Assembly (NCBI GenBank): GCA_022606425.2 | Contig: JAHDVF020001035.1 | Span: forward strand, 434,001 to 498,000 | Direction: 5' to 3' | DNA from: Lepidostoma basale | Taxonomy: Eukaryota > Arthropoda > Insecta > Trichoptera > Lepidostomatidae | DNA: 64,000 nt | Shown here: positions 54,722 to 64,000 of the stretch, piece by piece | How the letters are laid out: the number at the start of each line of letters is the position of its first letter | Numbering within the stretch: the stretch's first letter is position 1 | The notes under the pieces: model-generated | Databases searched by the model: none | What the model saw: only the letters and a program-made list of their open reading frames with translations | Told to the model about the DNA's origin: nothing | Made by a program: the position numbers and the translations under genes

Positions 54722-55130
54722 ATTAATTTCGTCATGCCATGTTTTCCTCGGTCTGCCTCGACTCCGTACTCTTTTACATCATTAACGTATACTTTCTTAA
54801 CCATTCTTTCTCCATCCATGCGTTCCATATGTCCGAACCATCGCAGCAATCCTTTCATAATTTTGTTCATAATACCTTCTTCCGCTCTACATTTATTTCT
54901 TATATCAGCATTTGAGATTCTGTCGTATATTGTTCTACCACACATACGTCTTAGGGACCTCATCTCTACCGCATTTATTCTGCTCTCATCCTTCTTCTGC
55001 TATGTAGGTACATGCTTCCCTTCCATACATTAGGGTTGGGACCAGAACTCCTTGTGAACGGCCGTTTTCGCTTTCAATGATAAATTCTTGTTTCCAATAA
55101 CTATTTTTAAAGCTCCATTCACTTTGTTGA
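54722..55130 (-). mobile_element. RTE-like fragment
   Basis: The minus strand reads MRSLRRMCGRTIYDRISNAD, IRNKCRAEEGIMNKIMKGLL, RWFGHMERMDGERMVKKVYV and NDVKEYGVEADRGKHGMTKL, with the NKVNGALKIVIGNKNLSLKA part upstream at 55020-55130. The 3' end is absent. Confidence 0.9.
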
Positions 55131-55199
55131 AGAAGCAATAATATTTTAAAAAAACCTTTGTGCTACCAATGCACGAGTATGTAAATTTACAAGTAAAAT

Positions 55200-55455
55200 A
55201 TATGGATGCGTGGATAAATGAACGGATACGTAAGGGGCGGATGCGCGGATGGACCGATGCGCGGATACGCGGATCGGGGATGCACGGATACATGGATGCA
55301 TGGATGCACGGATGAACGGATGCACGGATACACGGATGCACGGATGCACGGATGCACGGATGCACGGATACACGGATACACGGATACACGGATACACGGA
55401 TACAATTGATGCATATGGATGCATATCTATGGACATAGAGGAATATGGATGCACT
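55200..55455 (+). repeat. 8-bp minisatellite (GGATGCAC / GGATACAC)
   Basis: About 28 tandem 8-bp units, best at 55290-55405 where GGATGCAC and GGATACAC alternate; the left third is diverged (GGATGCGC, GGACCGATGC). Open frames with repeated HPCIRA are by-products. A related short array lies at 55725-55805. Confidence 0.95.
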
Positions 55456-56081
55456 GGTTTATATTGATATATATTTTGCACGCTTAATAGTAAACTGACC
55501 GATTATGGTTTAGGTCATAATTGAGTTAACATTAGACAGAGGCTTGTGTTAACGCTATCCATCTAGTTTTCACAATGTTATCTATTCGTACGTACGATAA
55601 TCGTTCACAATGTTAAGGCTATCTATTCGTACGTGTTTTTCGACTGTTTTTGTTAAAACACCGACTCATGTCAGATTGAGCAAAACTTGCTTTTTTTAGT
55701 TAAGCCGGTGTTCTATTAAGCGTGCGATATATGGATGCACGGGTGCATATGGATGCATTGGTGCATGGATTTATGGATACATTGATGTTGGATTCATGGA
55801 TACATTGATCATTACATTATGTCATCATTAGAATGGGTCCCACTGTCAATATTTTCCAAGAAAACATGTTGTTTGAATTCAATTTTCCCTTTAAAATATT
55901 GTATTATACAACACGCGTCAAGAGATCCCTTTGTTTCATTTTCCTCTACAAGATTCAGTGTGTTTGAGAAGCGAGTTTTCATTTTTCTATTCCATTACTG
56001 TCTGGCAGTCAGTCGACCTGCTCTTTACAGAAACAAGAAGAGCGCCATGTCTCTTGAGACAGCACTAACAAGTCACATAAA
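55456..56081. other. Spacer, second minisatellite patch and unique sequence
   Basis: 55560-55635 has a short direct repeat (TTCACAATGTTATCTATTCG and TTCACAATGTTAAGGCTATC). 55725-55805 is a diverged GGATGCA array (GGATGCATTGGTGCATGGAT). 55819-56080 has a 95-codon frame without a recognised product. Confidence 0.5.
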
Positions 56082-57059
56082 TTCTAATTTTCACGACGTG
56101 CAATGAACCATTTACTATACATACAGTATTTTTAAGCTTTTAAATTTTACGTATTTTAAAATGCATTGTTGGAAATAACACACGCCATATGTTGTTTCTA
56201 TCATTCATGTTTTTGATTTATACTTTATTATAATAGTGAGAAATCATATTACGAGTACAAATATACCATCTGAGGATTTATAGTTTGCTTAAAAGTTCAC
56301 CGACCCTTTTCTAAAAATATTTTTACAACTCGAATGTGATTCAAAAGTAACATAAAGTCACCCTTACGGACAATTTTCCAGTATGATAAGGTAATGAAAA
56401 AATTAATAATACGAATGAAATTTACCTGTTTTGTAGACATTTTATTATAATTAATGGGAATTAGATGTTTTGCCTTTCTCAGGCATTATCAAATAGTAGA
56501 TATTCTATTATATGCATTATCATATAAGACAATATCTAGAAAACAGACGTTTTTATTAGTGACAATTATTTTTTCTAATTTTCACGACGTGCAATGAACC
56601 ATTTACTATACATACAGTATTTTTAAGCTTTTAAATTTTACGTATTTTAAAATGCATTGTTGGAAATAACACACGCCATATGTTGTTTCTATCATTCATG
56701 TTTTTGATTTATACTTTATTATAATAGTGAGAAATCATATTACGAGTACAAATATACCATCTGAGGATTTATAGTTTGCTTAAAAGTTCACCGACCCTTT
56801 TCTAAAAATATTTTTACAACTCGAATGTGATTCAAAAGTAACATAAAGTCACCCTTACGGACAATTTTCCAGTATGATAAGGTAATGAAAAAATTAATAA
56901 TACGAATGAAATTTACCTGTTTTGTAGACATTTTATTATAATTAATGGGAATTAGATGTTTTGCCTTTCTCAGGCATTATCAAATAGTAGATATTCTATT
57001 ATATGCATTATCATATAAGACAATATCTAGAAAACAGACGTTTTTATTAGTGACAATTA
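56082..57059 (+). repeat. Perfect tandem duplication, 487 bp units, 491-bp period
   Basis: Every block of 56082-56568, from TTCTAATTTTCACGACGTGC to GTGACAATTA, is repeated at 56573-57059 with no difference that I could find. Each unit carries an FB-A copy at its right end (56402-56565 and 56893-57056). Identity suggests a very recent duplication or an assembly duplicate. Confidence 0.95.
56402..56565. repeat. Foldback element FB-A, copies 13 and 14 (second at 56893-57056)
   Basis: AATAATACGAATGAAATTTA, GATGTTTTGCCTTTCTCAGG, CATTATCAAATAGTAG; right arm ATATCTAGAAAACAGACGTT. The GAAACATGTC centre is lost in these copies. Confidence 0.8.
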
Positions 57060-57073
57060 AATAAATTGATAAA

Positions 57074-57285
57074 TAATGAAAATTAAAAAAATTATAAAGA
57101 TTTTTTCTATGTTTATTTTTAGTGTAAAATCTACTTAATAATTTTCATCTTTGACCGGTTTCGGCAGCTCGCTGCCGTCTTCTGGTCTGCTGCCGAAACC
57201 GGTCGAATACAAAAATTAATAAGTCGATTTTATACTAAAAATAAACATAGAAAAATTCTTCATATTTTTATTTTTATTTTCATTA
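57074..57285. repeat. Foldback element FB-D
   Basis: Outer arms TTTCTATGTTTATTTTTAGT and inverse; centre TTTGACCGGTTTCGGCAGCT / AGCTGCCG... and TGCTGCCGAAACCGGTCGAA. Minus strand 57184-57153: CAGAAGA, CGGCAG, loop, CTGCCG, AAAC, CG, GTC. It matches the hammerhead order except A instead of U at position 4. Confidence 0.85.
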
Positions 57286-57289
57286 TTTA

Positions 57290-57530
57290 CAATGAATTTC
57301 TACCAAGAAATTTCAATCAACAACATCAATAATTTCATATAAATTGATGTTTTATATTACTTCCACACATGTCTTTATTTCGACAGTGACAGGTTTCGTT
57401 AGACTCGCTGGCATCGACAAATAAATCTATCGATGCCAGCGACCTTGGCGAAACCGGTCGCTGTCAAAATAAAGATAAAAGTGGAGATAGTTATTTAAAA
57501 TGAACTTCCAACAAGAGATTACAGTGAAAT
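57290..57530. repeat. Foldback element FB-F
   Basis: TTTCGACAGTGACAGGTTTC, GTTAGACTCGCTGGCATCGA and the inverse ATCGATGCCAGCGACCTTGG, CGAAACCGGTCGCTGTCAAA. The right arm: CGATG, CCA/TGG hairpin, CGAAAC, CG, GTC. It sits directly beside FB-D. Confidence 0.8.
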
Positions 57531-58155
57531 CATTTGGTTTTCTTTAGTGTTAATAATTTTATATAGAGTTTTATATTATTGTCTAGGAAACAATAAAGAA
57601 TCCAAAAAAATTAACATTGTTTATTCACCAGATTAATCAAATTATAACTGACATGTTTAAAATTACGCATAGAGTACGAAAATACTAGTACATCGATATC
57701 AATAACATACTCGTGTATATTTAAAAAAAACGCTTAGATAAAATAAAGAAAGGCCAATTGCATGCTACAACAAATATAAATTAAAATAATAGTTAACAGA
57801 CGACAGTATCCAACGAAATTGATATTTAACAAAGACAAATTAAGGTCAATCAAAATATAAAAGAGTTAAAAATAATAATAAGTGGAAATAAATAGTAAAA
57901 TTAATCAAAAAAGTAACACAACAATATGGTGTAATCCACGCCGAAAGGTTTTATTTGGTTATTGAAATTTCTTCTTTGTAAGTTATGAAAATAAAAAAAT
58001 AAAGCTTATAGGTATTTATATTATAAGTTTTATATCACTTGTGTTTCTAGTTTAGACCAGTGTCGGAAGCTAGCTGCTATTCTCTTGTGTAAAAATTAGT
58101 GCAGCAACAATGAAAAACAAGTTAAGCTTTGCAGAAACAGGTGGAATAATTTCAG
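57531..58155. other. AT-rich intron, nothing identified
   Basis: 58055-58090 holds a decayed GACCAGTGTCGGAAGCTAGC, a possible FB-D trace. Confidence 0.4.
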
Positions 58156-58159
58156 ATAA

Positions 58160-58390
58160 ACTACACACTGTAAAATTCGATAATGGCGATTTTTTTATGA
58201 ATTAAAACACTGTTTTTTCCACTTTTTATATTATTTTTCTTGACGTGTTTCAAAGGCTTACCTTCATCATCGAGAGAACGATATAAACTCGCATTTGTAT
58301 CGTTCTAACGATGATAAGGGGTAAGCCTTCAAAACATGCCGAGAAAAATGAACTCACAAGTGAAAAAAAAACGAGTTTTAAAGCATAGAA
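58160..58390. repeat. Foldback element FB-E, copy 2
   Basis: ATGAATTAAAACACTGTTTT at 58197; inner left TTGACGTGTTTCAAAGGCTT and ACCTTCATCATCGAGAG; inner right ACGATGATAAGGGGTAAGCC and TTCAAAACATGCCGAG. Minus 58272-58242: GATGATGAAGG, TAAG, CCTTT, GAAAC, AC, GTC. Confidence 0.8.
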
Positions 58391-59180
58391 AATTGACAAA
58401 TGTATTACAACTAAATATGCAATACATTAAAATAAATATACATATTTCTTCATTGATTTATTTTATATGTCCGAACCTTCATTTTTAAGTAAAAAAATTA
58501 TATATTTATTTAAAAACATATTAATAGATTTTACGCATTTCTCAACATTTGAAATGAGTTTAGAAGTAAATATACAGCCCAAATATTGCAAAGATTCGGA
58601 ATACCTTAAAATATTCGTTTTCGTAACAAGATATCTCTTTATTTTAAAACATGTAAATCTCTATATAATTGCATATTCTCTAATAACATAAAAATCAGAT
58701 ACGGAGCTCAAAATACTCCGAGATAGTTTTCCACTCCTAGTATGAAGGCGTTCGCCAAATTTAAATACATATTTTCCAAGAACTTCGTCTCGGGAAATTC
58801 TTTGAAATTTAATTGATTTACCAAGCTAGGATACAAAGACAAAACAAAGACCTGTTTTAGTTTAACATAATTTAAAGCGAAATGTCACGACAAATAAGAG
58901 TTTCTCTTACATATCTAAATTCCTGAATTAATTTCACTAGTCTTACTTTCGTTTCAACTATTCTTTTTACTTTTTAAAAAAGACTCCTCGTATTTAAAAG
59001 TACGAGTATTCCTGTGCTTTATTTCAATACGTGAATAATATTTACCCATAAAATATAAATAACAATTAAAAAAAACACAATTAATTATAAATGGTTATTG
59101 GAATATCGTGATAAAATAAATAATACTGAAAATTTTAAATTTATAGAACTTATTGAACTTATGGAAATCCGTAGTAATAT
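58391..59180. other. AT-rich intron, nothing identified
   Basis: No hallmark recognised. Confidence 0.4.
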
Positions 59181-59184
59181 AATT

Positions 59185-59790
59185 TAAGGAGTTCCACTAA
59201 AGAACACCAAGGAGTTTGTCTACCTCGGGAGCAAAATAACATGGAACGGTCGGTCTGAGAGCGAAGTCGACAGCCGTATACATAAAGGTCGAAAATAATA
59301 TAATCGAAAAATATAGGCCTAAAACTGAGAATACTCCTCATCAAGACCTATGTATGGAGTATCTTGATGTATGGCTGCGAGACATGGTGCCTATCCGAAA
59401 GAGATAAACGGACACTAGAGGCTTTTGAGATGTGGTCCTATAGAAGACTATTAGGAATTTCCTGGAGAGACCACATTACATATGAGGAGGTTCTCCAAAG
59501 AATCGAAGGAGGAAGGCACCTGCTCAGGATCTTGCCCGAAAGGCGTGCAAGATGTATCGGCCACTTAATCCGACAAGAAGGCCACTTGCATGCCATAATG
59601 GAGGGTATGACCAAGGAGACAAACTCTAGGGGACGCCCACGCCGAGAGTACCTGGAGGACCTGTTGGTGGACGTGCGCTGCTCATCATATGCAGATTTCA
59701 AAAGAGCCGCACAAGACAGGGAAGAATGGAAGAGAAGAATAGAGGAAATTGCTGCAAACCAATCCCAGGATTGAAACCAGAGAGAGACAT
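59185..59790 (+). mobile_element. Non-LTR retrotransposon fragment, 136-codon frame
   Basis: Plus strand: TKEFVYLGSKITWNGRSESE before a frameshift, then MMYGCETWCLSERDKRTLEA, FEMWSYRRLLGISWRDHITY, RRARCIGHLIRQEGHLHAIM, SRGRPRREYLEDLLVDVRCS and FKRAAQDREEWKRRIEEIAA. The C-terminal region of another insect RT family (YGCE.W, MW.YRR.L.I.W). Only the 5' part is missing; the 3' end is complete (stop at 59774). Confidence 0.93.
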
Positions 59791-59794
59791 AATT

Positions 59795-60185
59795 AAAGTG
59801 TTTCATTGTAGATATTAAATAAATCTTATTGAATTTTACACAACACGATTTTCACATAAAATGAAGTGGGTGCTGGCATCGATAGACTGGTGACATTGTA
59901 TGACTATTTTATATACAAATAAATACACATGGTTATCATGATTTTATATTATGCAAAAATAATCTTAAAAAAAAGTTATTTAAGAGCATTCCATGTACTA
60001 TATTATTTTGAAAAAATGGTACTTTTATTTTTAACATTACTGATTTTAAATATTTAGAACTTCCATCGGGATATTTCAGTAAGACCATTAGATTATCACT
60101 TAATTTATTTTGAACGTTTTTAACAGTTTTAATTACGCATTTATTATAAAACAACATTTTACATTTTCAACATAGCAATACTACA
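59795..60185. other. AT-rich intron, nothing identified
   Basis: No hallmark recognised. Confidence 0.4.
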
Positions 60186-60189
60186 CTTT

Positions 60190-60350
60190 TACCATAACAC
60201 AAATAGGCAGAAAACACACAAAGAAGAAACTCACTTTACAAAAAACTCAAAACATTTTGTTTTTTTACACCAGAAGAAGGCATCGAGCTGCCAAAACCAG
60301 TCGAAGCCATAAACTTAAGCGGAATTTCATCAAATATGTACTTAATTTTT
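60190..60350 (+). repeat. Hammerhead-like half element, FB-D type
   Basis: CACCAGAAGAAGGCATCGAG, CTGCCAAAACCAGTCGAAGC: GAAGAAGGCA, loop, TGCC, AAAAC, CA, GTC. GAAAC has become AAAAC. Confidence 0.5.
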
Positions 60351-60452
60351 CATTTATTTTATTGTATTCAGTATACCGATTTATTAGAAAGCTTGTCAAG
60401 AAAACAATTTCAACGTATGAAATATCGTGGCGTTAGCGGTGTTTTTGTATGT

Positions 60453-60595
60453 TTAGTCAGAGGAATCTACGCGCGTGCATGACCCGATGTATGAATGTTG
60501 AAGAACAAGAGAAATATGTCAGGAAAGGTGGCAGTCCATTATTTTTGCCTACCTCTTTAGAAAGACGGCGTGCTGGTTAGTTAGTTAGTGTTTTA
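60453..60595 (+). mobile_element. RTE-like 3' end
   Basis: TCAGAGGAATCTACGCGCGT, GTATGAATGTTGAAGAACAA, GCCTACCTCTTTAGAAAGAC and GGCGTGCTGGTTAGTTAGTT. Confidence 0.9.
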
Positions 60596-62160
60596 AAATA
60601 TTCATCTTTCATTTCTAATAATATTATATGACATTTAACAGACATCTAAATTAAACTTCAATTATGATTAAATAAAATAAATATTGAATAATTTTAAATG
60701 CCATGAATACAAATATTGAAACTTTATTTAAAACATATGGTAATTCAAATATTATTATATTATGTAGGTGGCTTATTTAAAATAGGAAAAATATTTCATC
60801 CACAAATTCCCATTTGTTCCTCTCAGGTGCTTACCTTATTCTTCTTCTTGTTCCTCTCATGTCGGAGGTAAGACAACATCATTGCTATTTCTACCCTTGA
60901 TACAGCAGTTCTAAAAAAGGATGTCGTACTGCAACTGATCCATTCTCAAAGGTTTTCTAGCCGGGATTTTCTTCTTCTTCCGATACTTCGGTTCCATTAA
61001 TATTTTCTTGGATAGTCAGTTGCAACACTTAATTTTTTGTTTCCGTTACCTTTTCTGATAGATTCTTAAGATAGATATTAATATTTCCTTTACCTCCGAT
61101 AGATTTTTCTGTAAGCGTCGCCTTCCTTTAGCTGGATAGGTCCGGTTATCCGGAACTGAACATTTACCTTTCGTTCTAACTAACCGCTATGACACTGATG
61201 TAAATATCAGCAGTTACATTGCCCGGGGTTCGCGGGATCTAATGGCTACCTATAGACGCTTGGAATTGTTGAAATTGTTGCTGATGTTACACAGTTTGGC
61301 TTTTCTTGATATTTTATACATATCCTGTTACAACTTACCAACTATTAAAACTCAGGTATACTTGTATACTTAGCTTTAACTGTGATATAGATAGATTTTA
61401 TTTATATGCAATACAAATATATGGCTTCGTGTTCCCGGGAGTTACGGTAACATATTTTAGGACATTAGTGAAATATATAAAACATTAAAAGACAATTTTA
61501 CATAGGAATCATCGAGTTATGATCAAATATAAAGTTCGATATTAAAATTATGATAAAAATAAGAAGTTGAGATGAGACAAACGAGATGAGTTAAAGATAT
61601 AAGACAAAAAGATGATTCAAGTAGTTCGAGTGATGAAATAGTCCATTAAAATAAAACAATGTGTCAAAACATACATCTGAGCCAAAAATATAAGATATCG
61701 GGATGAGACTTGTATGTAAAAGATAAAACATTGAGAAATCGATTTAAACGTTTTATTTTCTATTGTTCTTTTACATCAAGAGTAAGCTTCGTAAAAAGGG
61801 CTTTATGTCTCCTATTTTCCTTGCTATTATGGTGGATGGTTTTGTCGACTTTGCGTCGTTTAAACGATTGCCAGGTGTGTCATAGTTTTGAAGCACCATT
61901 TTTCTTCAACAATTGCATTTGTCGTAGAAACTGGTTTATGAGTCCGGCAGAGTCGTCCAGCTGGAGGACGTCTGGGTCTACGTTATCGACTTGACTAAGT
62001 TGTTTTTGACACGTGAAGAAATAAGTAATACCATGCGTGAAAGCATCTTCCCTGCACCTTTTGTTTTAATGAATACATGTTAGGAATGTATCAAATAATA
62101 AAAATATTTTATAAAGGTTTTGAAACAAATAATAAATTAATTTACTGCTGTTTTTCGCAG
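60596..62160. other. Intron 3 end before the Ig2 exon
   Basis: 60845-61035 carries a small retroelement end (GTCGGAGGTAAGACAACATC, GCTATTTCTACCCTTGATAC), matching 21066-21135. 61700-62035 has a 94-codon frame with no recognised product. The last 25 bases form the polypyrimidine tract of the 62161 acceptor. Confidence 0.5.
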
Positions 62161-62374
62161 AGTCCAACTCCACCTCAGTACGTGTTTTGGTACCACAACG
62201 AGCGCATGATCAACTATGATACGGCCCGCGGCGGGATCACCGTGGAGACGGAGCCAGGGCCCAAGAGCCAGTCGCGCCTGACCATCCGAGGGGCACGGGA
62301 CACGGACTCCGGGAACTACACCTGCAGCGCCAGCAACACCGAGCCGGCCAGCATCTACGTCTTCGTTACAGAAG
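62161..62374 (+). CDS. dpr: Dpr-family receptor, internal exon: body of Ig2
   Basis: A 214-bp exon after CTGTTTTTCGCAG, ending GAAG before GTGAGT, so it ends in phase 1 and must be followed by another exon to the right. It encodes SPTPPQYVFWYHNERMINYD, the RGGI strand and, near its end, DTDSGNYTCSASNTEPASIY with the second Ig2 cysteine; NYT is a likely N-glycan site. It is much richer in G and C than its surroundings, as expected for a constrained exon. The reading frame runs past the donor to a stop at 62490, so intron retention would truncate the protein after Ig2. A degenerate copy of its last third lies directly downstream. Confidence 0.95.
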
Positions 62375-62401
62375 GTGAGTTCCACAATACAATGGGCATA
62401 G

Positions 62402-62510
62402 CATCCACGGTACGCAGGACACAGACTCTGACCACCTCACATGCAGTGCCAACAACACAGAGTCTCCCAGGGTCTACGTTATTGTCATAGGAGGTCGGTA
62501 TCATAATGTA
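62402..62510 (+). pseudogene. Degenerate tandem copy of the 3' end of the Dpr Ig2 exon
   Basis: Offset by exactly 119 bp from the end of the previous exon, this stretch repeats the last ~92 bp of that exon and its splice donor. Read in the matching frame it gives TQDTDSDHLTCSANNTES and then PRVYVIVIG, against ARDTDSGNYTCSASNTEP and then ASIYVFVTE. By my count 16 of 31 residues agree, with no stop and the Ig cysteine kept. The donor has changed from GTGAGT to GTCGGT at 62494. The 5' part of the exon and an acceptor are missing, so it is probably a pseudo-exon left by an old partial tandem duplication. Confidence 0.75.
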
Positions 62511-62748
62511 CGAGTAGATAGAAATATCTGTAACGGTACTTCCAATTTTTGACAAAAAATACCCTTTATGTTGTTCTGTAAAAGAGCCATTGTGAAAATG
62601 GCAGTGCGTTCTGTGATATTATCGTATTGAAATCACAGCCCTTGTTTCGCAAAACTGACCCCAAAATAATACAAGGTCATACTTTTTTTTGTTGAATCTC
62701 TCTTTACATCATGACAGCATGAGCCGAATCGATGTTAAGTGTATCTTA

Positions 62749-62932
62749 GCTATCATAGTGATTCTCGTGACATGTGATGGGTAGCTAACCTATCGCCATT
62801 TTATTGTCACGTGAATTCTATACCAGACCAAATACAGTGTGACAATCACACTGCCCTCGCCGGGAATCGAACCCGGAACCTTCGGGGTGGCAGTCAATGC
62901 ACTTACCACTCGGCCACGAAGGTCGCCAATTC
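62749..62932 (-). mobile_element. tRNA-derived SINE, copy 7
   Basis: Inverted body GGGTAGCTAACCTATCGCCA, GTCACGTGAATTCTATACCA, CAGTGTGACAATCACACTG, exact B box GGGAATCGAACCCGGAACC and A box CCACTCGGCCACGAAGGTC. Among the best-preserved heads in the window. Confidence 0.95.
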
Positions 62933-62964
62933 CGATATGAATCAGTCACATTTTACACGCAAGG

Positions 62965-63120
62965 TCCCGGATTCGATTCCCGGCGATGACAATGTGATTC
63001 TCACACTGTCTTTTATCTAGTGTAAAATTCACATGACAGTGAAATTGCGATAAATAAGCTACCTATCAAATTCTAGAAAAACTAAATTTACACAGTAATT
63101 GGGTTCAAACGACCTGTTGT
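62965..63120 (+). mobile_element. tRNA-derived SINE, copy 8, inverted partner of copy 7
   Basis: GGTCCCGGATTCGATTCCCG (B box), TGACAATGTGATTCTCACAC, GTGTAAAATTCACATGACAG and the tail GGGTTCAAACGACCTGTTGT. The A box is absent. With copy 7 it forms a head-to-head inverted pair. Confidence 0.9.
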
Positions 63121-63139
63121 GTAAAAAATGGGGTGTGTA

Positions 63140-63192
63140 ATACACGGGACCTTCGGTATGGCAGTCGTAGCTCTTACCACGAAGGTCGTCAA
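63140..63192 (-). mobile_element. tRNA-derived SINE, copy 9, head only
   Basis: CACGGGACCTTCGGTATGGC and CTCTTACCACGAAGGTCGTC are the inverted tRNA-like head without the body. Confidence 0.75.
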
Positions 63193-63247
63193 ATTATAAA
63201 GACTTCAATCAAAGAGCCATATTTGAATAGCTAATTAGGCTCTAGAG

Positions 63248-63542
63248 CAGTGCCCTGCAACCGGTGTGCCGTGAGCCGGATGCAGATGTGCCGCGTTCAA
63301 ATATAAAAACACTTTTCCGATTTTCTCTCGACTCGGACATTTGATTTTCATTAGCTAAAAAAAAGGTCGCCGCCGATTTCTACTTCTATATTATTAAGTC
63401 GCTGGTGAGCTATTAAAAAATCGCAAACGTCTCCTGAGCTGATTAATGCCCACTTCCAGACCGAATTTTAGCTTTTGGTGTGCCGTGGAATTCTAGGAAA
63501 AACTTATGTGTGCCATAAGTGATAAAAGATTGCGGAGCACTG
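63248..63542. mobile_element. hAT-type non-autonomous element, copy 3 (different family)
   Basis: Begins CAGTGCCCTGCAACCGGTGT and ends TTGCGGAGCACTG, with 8-bp flanks CTCTAGAG (63240-63247) and TTCTAAAG (63543-63550), two mismatches. GTGTGCCGTG near the left and GGTGTGCCGTGGAA near the right. The interior shares AAAAGGTCGCCGCCGATTTC with the other hAT relics. Confidence 0.8.
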
Positions 63543-63550
63543 TTCTAAAG

Positions 63551-64000
63551 CCACAGTTTGCCGACCACTGTCCTATTGGAACTAACTTTTACTTCAAATT
63601 TTTAAATTATTTTTTATTCTATGTATATTTAAAATAATAATTTAACCCATTTTTTTCCTTTTAAAATTTCAAGAAAAAGTTGTCCTGGCTGTGACATAAA
63701 TCTGCGTTTTCAAAGGTCGAACAGGCTAGTCGGCTTACAACGACAAAACTTGTCCGTAGCAAAATGCCTGTGGCGAGTCTTTCCATTTTATTAAAAACTA
63801 AACAATGGGCTTATGCTCCTTTCATGATAAGGCGTATCTGGATAAAAGTTTACACATTTTAAAAGATTCCCTGTATATGTCAAGTGTACAATAGACTCAT
63901 TAATTTTAAAATAACCTCATTCCTCCCTTCAAGGTTTTTCTTTTTACGGGTTCCTTTCTTATCGCTTCTGCTTTTACCAAAACTGATATTCAGGCTTTTT
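63551..64000. other. Intron downstream of the Ig2 exon, nothing identified
   Basis: AT-rich with no coding block; the next Dpr exon must lie beyond the window. Confidence 0.4.

Noticed and set aside
55200..55455. CRISPR-like direct repeats
   Set aside because: Units are 8 bp with no spacers, in a eukaryotic intron; a minisatellite.
55030..55481. Repeat protein with HPCIRA units
   Set aside because: It appears in several frames on both strands because the 8-bp minisatellite reads open in all of them; no start context or splice sites.
62137..62385. Minus-strand ORF over the Ig2 exon
   Set aside because: Antisense of a clear Dpr coding exon; its open frame follows from the GC-rich codons.

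Overview
This is an AT-rich piece of an animal genome, almost certainly an insect. It holds four consecutive coding exons of one plus-strand gene of the defective proboscis extension response (Dpr) immunoglobulin-superfamily, separated by very large introns filled with transposable-element debris. The species cannot be named from the sequence. The intron sizes, the many dead non-LTR retrotransposon fragments, the tRNA-derived SINEs and the DNA-transposon relics fit a large, repeat-rich insect genome.

The exons lie at 6384-6464, 21474-21557, 39625-39759 and 62161-62374. All have AG/GT borders. The three junctions inside the window are phase 0, and the last exon ends in phase 1. Read in order they encode the second half of Ig domain 1, the linker and most of Ig domain 2. 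The first exons (signal peptide, start of Ig1) lie to the left of the window, and the C-terminal part lies to the right. The introns are 15,009, 18,067 and 22,401 bp. Dpr proteins are neuronal cell-surface receptors that bind DIP partners, so the whole window works as one cell-recognition gene. No other intact protein-coding gene was found.

The introns hold several layers of repeats. (1) An RTE-like non-LTR retrotransposon family with a (TTAG)n or (TTG)n tail has about 20 mostly 5'-truncated copies on both strands. (2) At least five other reverse-transcriptase C-terminal families are present, including jockey-like ones and one ending in a C2H2 finger. (3) A tRNA-derived SINE with recognisable A and B boxes has nine copies or parts. 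(4) DNA-transposon relics include three hAT-type elements with 8-bp target duplications, a piggyBac-type element flanked by TTAA, a 405-bp TA-flanked element, a mariner transposase fragment and a possible Helitron. (5) Several unrelated palindromic (foldback) families are present, called FB-A to FB-F here.

The most interesting pattern is shared by those foldback families. Their arms carry the same layout: a CTGATGA-like box, a short hairpin, GAAAC, a 2-4 nt spacer, then GTC. This is the layout of a type I hammerhead ribozyme with a very short stem III, as known from Penelope-like elements and retrozymes. The cores are intact in a few copies and degenerate in others. Other notable items are a degenerate tandem copy of the end of the last Dpr exon, a 167-bp element made only of RTE ends with its own target duplication, a seemingly perfect 487-bp tandem duplication, and a CpG-rich island in intron 3.
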